Source: Rhopalosiphum padi | Taxonomy: Eukaryota > Arthropoda > Insecta > Hemiptera > Aphididae | Direction of reading: 5' to 3' | Length of the DNA: 64,000 nt | Assembly (NCBI RefSeq): GCF_020882245.1 | Contig: NC_083597.1 | Span: 77,478,152 to 77,542,151 of the forward strand | Shown here: positions 11,841-21,984 of the stretch, one piece after another | Layout: the number at the start of each line of letters is the position of its first letter | Position numbering within the stretch: the stretch's first letter is position 1 | Translations under genes and position numbers: made by a program | The notes under the pieces: generated by a model | Told to the model about the DNA's origin: nothing | Seen by the model: the letters and a program-made list of their open reading frames with translations, nothing else | The model's database searches: none

Positions 11841-14800
11841 ATTTTTGTTTTCCACTTCAACGATAATTTAGAAAATGGCATGTACAGATAGAATTTCTAC
11901 GAGTATTTATTTTAAGTCTGAAAACATATCAATGCATTCCTGCAGCCGGCGAGTGATACACACTCAGATTACTATTTAATAATAAATGTATGCTCTTTTC
12001 CTAAGTCCATAAATACCACGAAAAAACTACCTATTATATAAACACGGAAATGTAAAACGTTTTTGATTTTTTTTTAATCGAATCACGTAAAATATTGATA
12101 CTTAACGTGCATATTTATATTGTTAAGATAGCCTGATTACAGTTTAAAATAATGCAATAATAGGTCAAATGCTTAGGTAAAAAACAAACCATTGTTGTAA
12201 GTTTATTTTATTTACAAAAAGCTGTTTTTTTCTGGTTAAATACACGATCAATAATTGTATTTTATTTATTTTATTAACATTTAAAAATGGTGTTAATCGA
12301 TAACTAATCGGCAAAGCTATAATTAAGTACTAAAGTCAAAATATATTATAATTTACCTTAAATAGATAGAAACTCAATTTTTTATCTAAAATATGATAAA
12401 AAATTTTCAAAAGCTTGGATTTCAAATATTATTATTTATTTTGTAATAGGTATTTATTATCTAAAGCCTACCAGGAAGTAAATTATATGAAATTATTAAA
12501 TTTAGTGGTTTTTGTCTCTACTGTGAAAAAAAAAACAGAAGCAGTAAACGTGTGTTTGTGTGCCCCCCTGCGCTCTAGCGCTCCTGCTAAATTAAGTGTA
12601 ATTTAATGTATTTTTCATATTATTTAAAAATGTTAATATATTTTTTAACATCTCGTAACACTGCGCTTTCAGTGTTCGTAATATATTTGACTAGAGATAT
12701 CAAGTCGTTAAATGTAATTAATTTCAGTTTCGCAAAGAATGACTTGAAATTTCCAACTACCGTTTTCATTAACAGTGTTTTAGGGTTGGTTTCTTTTTTC
12801 TTTTTTTGTTCATTACATAATAATATGTAAAACTTTATGACATCAAACCGTAAGGAACTTTAATGTTTTTATACTGTTGTAGTTGTAGCAGTATTGCTCT
12901 GCAATCAGTGTGTGGACCGGACTATTCTTCTGTTTTTATTAGTTATTTGGTTTACGACGATTCGTATCTAAAAGCATTCTATGTAATATTTATATTGGCC
13001 TTCATTTTTGTTACCCAAAACAAACGATCATAATAAATCTCACATATGAAATGTGTCGTATTTATTATAAAACAAAACCGAAGCACAGCGAAGACGCGTT
13101 TTTGGTACACGACTTTTGTATTGTGCGTCATTCGGATTTTCGCAATCACGCATTAATTAATTCAGCGAGGAGAAATAACTTTTGCATACTTTTCTTCGCA
13201 CACACGATAATTAGCAAATGTTTTGTAAATATAATTGAAACTTCTAATAACGTAGTAACAGTTGACGAACAAATGTAATTTACATAATTTTAACACCACT
13301 TTCGAAGAATTTCTTTAGCTGTTTGAAGGCTATAAACAACGCTAGACAGAATTGTACTTAATTATATTGATCACATGCGACCGTGCAGTATGTGTGTTTT
13401 CTTAAATCATTTTTTGCACTTTAATATATTAACTCTAATAATAACTTCAAATTTCATATTAATATTATTAGTCCCGTAAATATTAGCCTGCGCTCTAATG
13501 TTTTTGCTGCAAAAAAAAAAAAATCACTTAACAAAATTTAAAACCTTAAAAATTCGAAAAGCAAGTATTTATATAACGTCGATTTTCTGGTAGGCAATAC
13601 GATTTTACAACGATGTTATCTTGTTCAAATTATTGTAGCCGATAATCGTTTAACGTTATAACAACGATAATAAAAATTAATGCGTTATGTTATGTACTTA
13701 TGTAATGCTATTATCTTACTTATTCTTTGTTATTGATTCACATAAACTTATATTATGTGTTATCTTTTTTTTTTTTTTTAAATTAAGAGTTAAGTATAGA
13801 ACCACGTGGTGTTTTCTATTCCACACGATCGTTATTAACGGTGTACATTTTGATAAATTTGTTTCGTGTATAAGAAGTGCAAATTGTAATAAAGAAATCC
13901 ACTTTCATTTATTTTTGAAAAAAGGTTCGAGTCCATTTAATAAGTATCATAAAAAAAGCTCGAATACGGGAAAATACATCATATTTTAAAATTAATAGGT
14001 TTTTAGTCTTAAGATTTTAATGAATAAAATAAAATATTTTTTTTTCTTATCCATTTCCTATTTATTTTCAATGTATTTGCATTAAACGTTTTATAAACAT
14101 AACTTTTTACATTTCTATATATAGTATTTTTATCTTCTAAAAAAATTACATCTGTATTATAACGTTAATTTTTTTTTATACATAGTTCCAAAATTACACA
14201 TTATTTAAAATATAATATAATAAAAGCATCTAAAAATATATTATAGTATATCATTCACTATTTATAGTCGAATACAAATTTAAGTAATGTTTTAAGTAAT
14301 TTTTTTTTTTAAATCTTACAAATTCCATATGAACCAAAATATGAATACAATACTATTGTACCTACTTTTATAATATTTTGCTCATTATAATAGTTTTCAA
14401 TGCGTCCATGCAGTATAATATCTTACATAACATTCTATATTACTAAATTATAAATTAAATCATAATTACGTTTTAATATTAATATTATTGTTTTAAATTT
14501 AATTTTCAACTCATTAGAAATTAAGAATAAAAATATTTGTATTATGCAAACAATAATATTTTATTTTCGTACGAAATTAGAGGTGAAGTTTATGAGAAAC
14601 AATTATATGGTTGTAATGTTAGTATTAATTTAATCTCATAGTCCCTGGAGTAAAATATACTCTAACATTATCATTATGCAACAATTCAAATTGAGCTTAT
14701 CGTATTGTTAATATGGAAGAAGGGTCTCTTGAAGTTTCATTCATTCGAGCCATATAGACCTATTGTGGATCTGCCGACCGGAACGCCGTTCTTCTTGTCA

Positions 14801-15039
14801 CAAACGTGCTAATTTTCACGTGCTTAATCTATTTCTACCCGGCGTCAATAGAATTTTAACTACCTATATAGTTAATTATGTAGTATAATAATAGTCTATT
14901 CTTTCCACTTTATAAAAAGTGTTCTTTCATTCAACAACAACAAAGTTTAATGATTAAATCGTCACCGCATTGGTGAATATAGGTATTTAACAGCAGTATG
15001 GTTTATAACTAGTGTGTTTGAATAACGATCGAATGACTC
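11841..15039. other. AT-rich region without identifiable genes
   Basis: AT-rich, with short open frames of 63-100 codons (12415-12606, 12606-12830, 13051-13278, 13687-13989) that resemble no family and include homopolymer-encoded residues. A less AT-rich stretch at about 14700-14840 has no recognised content. A tRNA B-box-like word, GGTTCGAGTCC, at about 13924-13934 lacks the rest of a tRNA. Confidence 0.4.
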
Positions 15040-15169
15040 GGAATAGAAACTTAAACCTAGACTCTAGCAGTATTTGAATAATTTTATAACATTACAATTA
15101 TTATATTTATATTATATGATTATATAAAAATACAATACATTTTAATATTTAATATAATTTTAAAATTCT

Positions 15170-15310
15170 CCCGAAGTATTAAATTTTTAGTATTTAAAAC
15201 GAAAGATATTAAAAAACTTTACTAAAAATACTATTTTTCACAAGTATAATTCTACTATTTACTTCAAATACTTTTTCAAGTGTTTTACTTAAGTCTACTT
15301 AAACATAATG
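15170..15310. repeat. Degenerate AGTATTT/AAATACT-rich repeat, possible MITE body
   Basis: AAGTATT, AGTATTT, AATACT and AAATACTTT words recur in both orientations across about 140 bases. The pattern resembles old hAT-type MITE bodies rich in this heptamer. I could not define terminal inverted repeats or a target duplication, so this may simply be low-complexity sequence. Confidence 0.25.
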
Positions 15311-16019
15311 ATATAGTTATAGCCTTATAAGACATAGATACTTGCGATCATATGACGTAAATTAAACAAATTATATACAATTTATACCTACTGTTTATTA
15401 AAAACGAATTATAACAAATATATAGGATGTTATATCATAGTATAAAACTAAAAACGAAATATTTTAACTGAAAAATTATATTTTCTATACACTGTATGTG
15501 TGTGCTTAATTAACTTACATATTAATGACCTATAATATATTATGACAAATATGATTTTATAATATTTTAAATTCGTACACGATTTCATAAACGTCAAATT
15601 GATATATTTTATTTTCATGCTAAATAATGGCTATAATATATCTATTTGCGATAATAATTTTACTCTGTTAACAATTACATAATAATTATTGATGTATCGG
15701 ACGTTACATCATCACAAAAATAAAATTATATCGAATAACAGTATTTATCATCATTTATGAATATAGTTTATATTATAACGAATACCTACAGTTTAATAAA
15801 ATATATATTATGCAATTATACATAATTAATAATTCCATTTATGATAATCGAAACATCTTTAAACTAAAAACCTCTGTAGTTGTGAACTGTTATGACACAA
15901 ACGATATAATTAATATTGAACAAAATGATTTAATGCGTGTAATTATTCAGGTAACCATCATGTCTTATAACACAGATACAACGATTTTATGTTTGTCCTT
16001 CCAAAGTCCCTAAGATACA

Positions 16020-16540
16020 CAACCCATCATTCTCTGCGATAAAGAGCTTTACCCGTTTAGGGACTTTAAGGCCGTCCATCCTGATTAGGGTACTAGTACT
16101 GCGTACTTAAGGACATACTTACTTTGTTGAGTATTAAATGGTTGCACTTAAGAACGCATCGAGTGTTTCTAATAATCGTGTTCAGGTCCCATGAAGGAGT
16201 GTAATATTCACCTAAGTGGACAACCTTCGGAATAATTCTACTGGCAAAGTGTCCTCAAACATTACCGGGCAAAAACAAAGGATTTCTGTTGAATGTTCGG
16301 CCATGCGGTACATGATAATACATATTATATTTATAGAATATAGTGGTACGGTGCGTGTATAGCACCGACATCCGGCATGAGCTGATTAACAAACAACAGG
16401 GGCACGACATGTGGGGTAATACTGTCACGTGTGTTCTAAACACCCTTCGACCCCTGTCCATTTATACCCATCCAGGTTTCCCGGAATTCGATTAAAGTAC
16501 GTAGCTCGGAGAGGAAGAACGGGTAATGCGATGTCTGGCA
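16020..16540 (-). other. Less AT-rich segment, possibly decayed repeat or coding remnant
   Basis: About 500 bases have higher G+C than the flanks and few long A or T runs. Read on the minus strand, roughly 16255-16090 stays open for over 50 codons (reading ...RIIPKVVHLGEYYTPSWDL...) before a stop. A neighbouring frame downstream is then open between widely spaced stops. That pattern suits a frame-shifted, stop-ridden remnant of a coding sequence or repeat. I recognise no family. A short word similar to AGGGACTTT occurs at both about 16058 and, inverted, about 16002. Confidence 0.22.
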
Positions 16541-16679
16541 GTGAATACAAAATATTTCAAAAACATGTATTTAACCGACAATATACGTTATACCTTCATT
16601 GTAATTCAATATTTCCTCTTAAGAGAAACAATTTATAAATACTAAAACGATAATATTCACGAAAACAATTTTTTTATTT

Positions 16680-16698
16680 ATATATATATATAATATAT
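16680..16698. repeat. AT dinucleotide-rich tract
   Basis: A short TA/AT run 150 bases left of the Tigger-like element. Confidence 0.7.
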
Positions 16699-16846
16699 AC
16701 GACTATATACAATTTGTTTTTAACACTTCTGATTATCTTTTTTTTTATTAAAAACTTTATGGATATTATAAATTATTGGAGTCCTATAAAAAAATAATAA
16801 TATTATATTATGCATGTTAAATAAAATAATGTTCATTATGATAATA

Positions 16847-16873
16847 CAGTACACGCCGCTTATAAGACTTACG
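16847..16873 (+). repeat. Left terminal inverted repeat of the Tigger-like element
   Basis: It matches the reverse complement of 17521-17547 at 24 of 27 positions and abuts a TA dinucleotide. Confidence 0.92.
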
Positions 16874-17112
16874 GATATAAGGTTCAGTCGCTTATTAGAC
16901 TCTTGTCCGGACGTATCAAAATACATTAAAACAAAATCGGTTATAAGACTCAAATTTCGTAAAATAAATAATAGAAAATAAACTTTTTTGGTTATAATTT
17001 AGAAATAAATTGGTATTGACAAATTAAATAATATTCGTGTTGATTATAATTGTTGTACAATGAACGATCAGTCGCTATTCGAATTTCAACGTGTGCTTTT
17101 CTTGTTGCTAAC

Positions 17113-17199
17113 ATGAGTGCTAATCTAACGCGACGTGCTCTTAGTTTGAGTGACAAACTAGACATTTTAATAGGAAACAGTATATTTTCGGAATATTAA
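17113..17199 (+). pseudogene. Truncated Tigger-type transposase N-terminus (28 codons)
   Basis: An ATG about 270 bases inside the left end opens a 28-codon frame ending in TAA. Its first part, RRALSLSDKLDIL, has the pattern of the start of the CENP-B/Psq-type helix-turn-helix found at the N-terminus of Tigger/pogo transposases: basic residues, then a short Leu/Ser stretch, then an acidic amphipathic helix with the motif K-x-x-I-L. In intact proteins this domain recognises the subterminal repeats, and a DDE nuclease core follows. Here the frame becomes unrelated sequence after about residue 19 and stops. An internal deletion has therefore removed the rest of the DNA-binding region and the whole catalytic core. 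The location in the correct place and orientation inside the element supports the call. Confidence 0.68.
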
Positions 17200-17491
17200 A
17201 ACAAAATAAAAAAACAAACTAAAATTACAATTTTTTTTCAAAATAAATAATAAATACATACATCCTTTATAATGTTTTATTAATGTATAATTTTTATAAT
17301 ATTTTTATATGTAATATTTTCCTATTATACCTTTAGTTTTTTTATCAGGATTATTAAATTTATTCAATAATAAGAATGTAATATGTAATATGTGTTAAAA
17401 TATTAAAATTAAAGCAAAATATGTAGTAAAATAAAATTTATAAATGCGTAATTTATTTTTTTTTTCTACATCGCCTATAAGATTCATTCGG

Positions 17492-17534
17492 TTATAAGAC
17501 TCACTTTGTGCTGGTCCCAAAGTGAGTCTTATAA
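17492..17534. repeat. 17-bp perfect hairpin at the right end of the Tigger-like element
   Basis: TTATAAGACTCACTTTG (17492-17508) and its exact reverse complement (17518-17534) are separated by 9 bases. The structure arises because an inward subterminal repeat faces the terminal inverted repeat, and the match extends beyond both. A transcript through it would fold into a stable stem. Confidence 0.88.
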
Positions 17535-17547
17535 GCGGCGTCTACTG
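17521..17547 (-). repeat. Right terminal inverted repeat of the Tigger-like element
   Basis: It mirrors 16847-16873 and is followed by TA at 17548-17549. Confidence 0.92.
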
Positions 17548-17549
17548 TA

Positions 17550-20500
17550 TAATATCTATTTACGCTTTATATTATATATTAATTGTCTAAAAACAAAGAT
17601 ATGATAAATTACTGCATGGTTTATTATATTTTTTATTTCTAAACTCATTTTCTCAGTATACAATCTATAAAATAATTATTTATAGTCAGAGCTATAGTTA
17701 GAGCTATAACGATAGGTGTTAGGTTGACAGTGCGTAGATGAAAAGGCCTTCTATCGAGAGCATATGATGGGCTTAAGGTTATATAATTTAACTATCAAAT
17801 ACAATCACCGATACGTATTGAAAATGCGATCTGAAAAGTCATACTTCTATTAAATAATAGATAGTAACTTTAACACTTAAAGTAGGTGAATCTAAAACAC
17901 AATATTATATTAATAATACATTTTTAAATATAAGCCATATATATTTATTTGAGTAATAATATTCGTCTGTAAAAATTACTCTTATAGTAACATATACATA
18001 TACTATAGACTATAGAGCATCTAAAATATTTTGTTATTTATACAATCAACCGTTCCAATACACTACTCGTAACAAAGAAATATGTTTTAACATTATTTTC
18101 CATTAGGCCCTTTTACTATGAAATTCAGTACCCAGTGAGAAAAAAACCATTTTTCTTAGCAAACATCAAATTGCCAATACATGATGAAACGCTATTCATT
18201 GATATGGATTACCCTGAAACTTTTTTCTGACAAAATAAAAAAATAAATACTAAAAAAATAATACGCTACACTAGATTTCCTATTAATGTATCAAATTTTT
18301 TGGTTAAAAAATGTAGGTACATTAGTACAGTGTTTTTTATGTAGTTTGTATATTAATTATAATAAATTCAAATGCTTTTGTGGGGTGTGGCGCGAAAAGC
18401 TATTATAATATAATACATAGATTTCCATTAATTATTATTTTTTTTTTTTAATTTTCATGAAAATGTTGTGACACATACAAAGTTAGTTTAAATAGTACTA
18501 ATTTAAATAATAGCGTATTATTATTTTCAAGAATTACAAAAACATGTTTTGAGTCTATCTGTATTTTATTCAAACGGTATAGTTTTAAAAATGTACACTG
18601 AGAATATTATTTTTTTAGCGACAAAATTTATTAAAACATAATATTGTCATACTCTGAGTAAATTTAAATAGTATCAATAATCTAAATCAAAATAATTTGT
18701 TTTTAATAAACGTCAAAAACCAAATTATCATGGAAATATTTAAATTACCATGAAAATATATTGTTAATCTTATGAAATTTATTTTAAAATCATTTGTTAT
18801 TTTAGGTATATATTTCAAATTGTACCACTTAATATGTTTATCTATACATTATTATAATTAATTACTATCAGTATCATTATCCGTAAATTAATAAAAGTTT
18901 AACAAACGCTAAAAATTTTCTAAACCTCGATTGAAAAAAAGTTCAGAATTTTCTTACAAAGATATTTTACAATTTTTATTTTATAAAATTTAACAAATTA
19001 CATTTCTCGTCAAAAATATTCTAATATCTCTATTCTGTGTATTTTTTTTTTTTAAATCGAGATAAATAATCAACAGCCGTTGTATACATATAGTTAATAG
19101 TTTATATTTAATTGTAAATTTTAAATAATAAAAACCATTCAAAAATTTTTAATTTGAATCAACAAATTTAAATCAATTAACAAGACCATTTTGAAATCCT
19201 TATCATTCTCGATATATATATATATATCGAAATAAGTACGAAACTACACTTTTTTAAATCCGAGAAATAAAATATTTAATTTAATATTAAATTAGTACCC
19301 TTGAGGCATTTAAGTAAAAACTGAATGAGAAACAATTTTATACGATTACTACCCCCAGCAGAAATTTAACAACAAAGATAATATATATTATATATTTTGA
19401 GATATATTGCTTTGTTAAAATTAACATAAAACGGAGTTTTCCTTTAGGTCAACAATACTATAAAATAAATAAATTGTATATTCTAACACATAAATGTCCA
19501 TTGGATAAAAAAAAAAAAAAGAGGAATTGTAAATACAAACCAAATATTCATTGTTCTACTTCATTTTTTTTTTTTTTTGTGCTTATAGTATGAATGTATG
19601 GTTCTATTCAATTGCACGTTTTGTTCGAATCATAAAATATGTGAAGCCAATAAGAAACACGGATAATCAATAATAAATTAATTTACATTTTTTTTTACCC
19701 CGGGACGATGTTTCATAAACTAAAATTGTATTTTTTTGTTTATATTTTATAATTATACGTTTTACAAAAATTATATTTATATATACAAATTGCATGCACT
19801 TATATCCGAAAATATCACCAAATCGAATAATGTTTCAGTGTGCTCATTAAATAAAAAAAACATAAATCAGTAACCGTTAAAATTAAATTGTAAACATTGG
19901 TTATGGTGTAACTTGGTTTCGTTTTACAAATGTTTTTCGAGCTTAATTTTAAGAAAAATAACGAAATAATAAATCACTATATTATAAACAACAAAATACA
20001 ATATCGAACGGCATCCCACTTATGCAATTTCGTTACACACTCTTTCAAAGATGTTTGTGAACGAAATAAGGTCGTCATACGTGGGAAAACAAAATAGTAA
20101 AAACGGAAATTTCGTTGTGTACAATGTTCACAACAATATACAATGAACGTTATACCGAATTAATAAAATGTTTTACGATTTAAAAACGAAAATTTTCATA
20201 CGCAATTTATTTGAGAAATACTTCATAAATATAATATTATTTTATTATTTTGGATTTTCATTTCCTAAAACTTAAAAACTCTTAAAACTTAATAATTGCG
20301 ATGCTCTATAAAACGAACAAAAAGTACACGTACTTTTATGGTTTGATTTTTATTTAAACTTTTAATAATTTTATTAAAATGTTGATATTATTTAAATTTT
20401 ATAAAATATTAATATTATTATCAACTTTTCATTTAATTGATTTTAATAAACACACGTAGTACAATATACAATAATATGATAAATACAAGTTTGAAATAAA

Positions 20501-20845
20501 ATATTGTAATTATTAATTGGTTATGAATTTGTGTTGTGAATTTATGATTACTAGATCAGAATTTAAAATTAACCTCTTTATTTTTTATTTCTGAAGCTTT
20601 TAAAGTTTCCATATTAATATTGAAGATTATGTTTATCAGTATAATTATTTTGTAAAATGTCAATTAAATATAAAAAAAAAAATTGTAAAAATCTTGGAAT
20701 GATTTTTAAAAAGATTAAAAAATCTGTTTTTATAATAATTACGTACAAATACGAATTAATGACGTTTGATGTTTCATTCTTAATGTCATGAAATTAATTT
20801 TAATTTATAACTCACCTAGTAATAAATATAAAATTTCTTCTTCAG
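17550..20845. other. AT-rich desert with a perfect palindrome
   Basis: AT-rich DNA with no recognised gene. A perfect 22-bp palindrome made of a TA core flanked by TCGA lies at 19209-19230. Poly-A and poly-T runs occur at about 19508-19520 and 19566-19579. Confidence 0.45.
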
Positions 20846-20920
20846 AAATCCACATAAACGTAATAATTTCGAACACCTAACGTAATAGTAATAATTGTTG
20901 AATTATTAAAGCTTGAAAAC
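20846..20920 (+). other. Possible non-coding exon (75 nt)
   Basis: A pyrimidine-rich acceptor (TTTCTTCTTCAG, ending 20845) precedes the block, and a near-consensus donor, AAAAC|GTAAGTAT, follows at 20921. A branch-point-like word, ATAACTCA, lies about 35 bases upstream. All three forward frames contain stops, so if real it belongs to an untranslated exon or a long non-coding RNA. Paired splice-like words are not rare in AT-rich DNA, so chance remains likely. Confidence 0.22.
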
Positions 20921-20949
20921 GTAAGTATATTATATCATTATTATCGTTC

Positions 20950-21165
20950 TTATATAATACGTATGGTCTTGCGAATTAATATTAATATTATTATTATAAA
21001 ATAAACTAAGTTAGTTATATCATCACTCCACATCGGTACGAGATAAGATAATACGAGGAGTGAAATAAGTACGCAACACGATATGAACACTGCTCCTGTT
21101 GCAGGTACTGGGCATATCTTATTTCCGTATACACTGCATTCGAGTGAAGGATAGGTATTGCACAC
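20950..21165 (-). other. Open frame with cysteine-rich and membrane-like segments
   Basis: This minus-strand frame is open from about 21203 to 20950. It reads several spaced cysteines (SYSCTSKCTLTFVCNTYP...), then a hydrophobic run containing GAVFISCCVLISLLVLSYLV, then an isoleucine-rich tail that comes from AT-rich DNA. No ATG starts it, and its first part overlaps the exon/intron model at 21244-21134 in another frame. It could be an internal exon of a membrane protein or a chance frame. Confidence 0.17.
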
Positions 21166-21185
21166 GAAAGTTAGTGTACACTTAC

Positions 21186-21775
21186 TGGTGCAGCTGTAGG
21201 AATCGTCTCACTAATGCTCGTTTTACATAGTGATCCTACAAATCCTACAAATATATGAAAACAAAACTAAATTAGCACCAACGCAGTATAACTCGTTAGC
21301 TGCAGGATGTAATAAGTCTATGTATACAATATACATGCATACTTAAGATCAAAAAGATCTAGGTGTATGATTCATGCATGGTTGTAAGCACCAAAACGCT
21401 TATTGATATAACCGTCGTTGTCGTCGTCGTCTAAACCAAAGTTAACTCACATAAAATATTATAAATATATAATACTAAGTACTAAGTATAGTTAAGTATA
21501 GAGAACATGGAACTATCGTAATAGGTTAGTTTCCGAGTTAACGACGGTGTATAATCGGAGGGAATATTTACAATTTATTGTTACCCTCCACATCACACCC
21601 ATTTTAACTTATATATTTCGAATGTACCTATGTCTATCCAGTCAATAACAGAATATAAAAGTCTGCTAATACTGATGTAGGTACTACAACAGTGGGTTCT
21701 CATTAAAAATCCCCCGCTGAGTTTTTGGATTAGTCTTTCGATAGCTCCAATAAACACTTTTTCGTTGTCGTCCAT
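21186..21775 (-). CDS. Candidate two- or three-exon small gene, function unknown
   Basis: On the minus strand an ATG at 21775-21773 in a favourable context (GTCAATGG) opens a 60-codon frame beginning MDDNEKVFIGAIERLIQKLS. A donor-like AG|GTACAT would end this exon at 21628 in phase 1. The next exon candidate, 21244-21186, has an acceptor (TTTTCATATATTTGTAG) and a strong donor (CCA|GTAAGTG). It begins with exactly the two bases needed to complete the codon and stays open for 19 codons (FVGSLCKTSISETIPTAAP). A 52-nt intron with a CACTAAC branch-like word would then lead to an acceptor at 21134 and an early stop. Alternatively, the third frame through 21195-21000 encodes a cysteine-rich stretch followed by a strongly hydrophobic, membrane-like segment. 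The models conflict, and I recognise no family in any of them. Confidence 0.24.
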
Positions 21776-21950
21776 TGACGTGGCGCTGCCAGCCAGTTAA
21801 TTATTTTTAATCTCTTTCGAAAAAAAAAAATTAACCAAAAAAAAATATTAGAAATCACGATGACATTAGTTTTATTAATATTGATCTGAATACATATTTA
21901 AGTACCACTGCTCTTATTGTCGTTTCGGGCAACACTAGGTCACGACATCA

Positions 21951-21983
<33 letters not shown>
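21951..21983. repeat. (TAT)11 microsatellite
   Basis: Eleven trinucleotide units, perfect over about 33 bases. Confidence 0.95.

Positions 21984-21984
<1 letters not shown>

Larger units (their letters stand above)
16847..17547 (+). mobile_element. Tigger/pogo-like DNA transposon, internally deleted (701 bp)
   Basis: The left end reads CAGTACACGCCGCTTATAAG. The reverse complement of the right end reads CAGTAGACGCCGCTTATAAG. Over the first 27 bases the termini differ at only three positions. TA dinucleotides flank both ends (16845-16846 and 17548-17549), the target duplication used by the Tc1/mariner superfamily, and CAGT ends are typical of the pogo/Tigger branch. A 15-base subterminal unit resembling CGGTTATAAGACTCA is repeated at 16857, 16872, 16889 and 16938 on the left and at 17472 and 17489 on the right. 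These are probably transposase-binding sites. Full Tigger elements are usually a few kilobases and encode a transposase of several hundred residues. Here only a short N-terminal coding stub survives, so the copy cannot mobilise itself, though intact ends might still be recognised in trans. Confidence 0.92.

Noticed and set aside
13924..13934. GGTTCGAGTCC, resembling a tRNA T-arm / B box
   Set aside because: The T-stem has a mismatch and no A box, anticodon arm or acceptor stem can be found upstream at the right distance.
19624..19632. GTTCGAATC, another tRNA T-loop-like word
   Set aside because: No D-arm, anticodon arm or matching acceptor strand. It is an isolated chance match.
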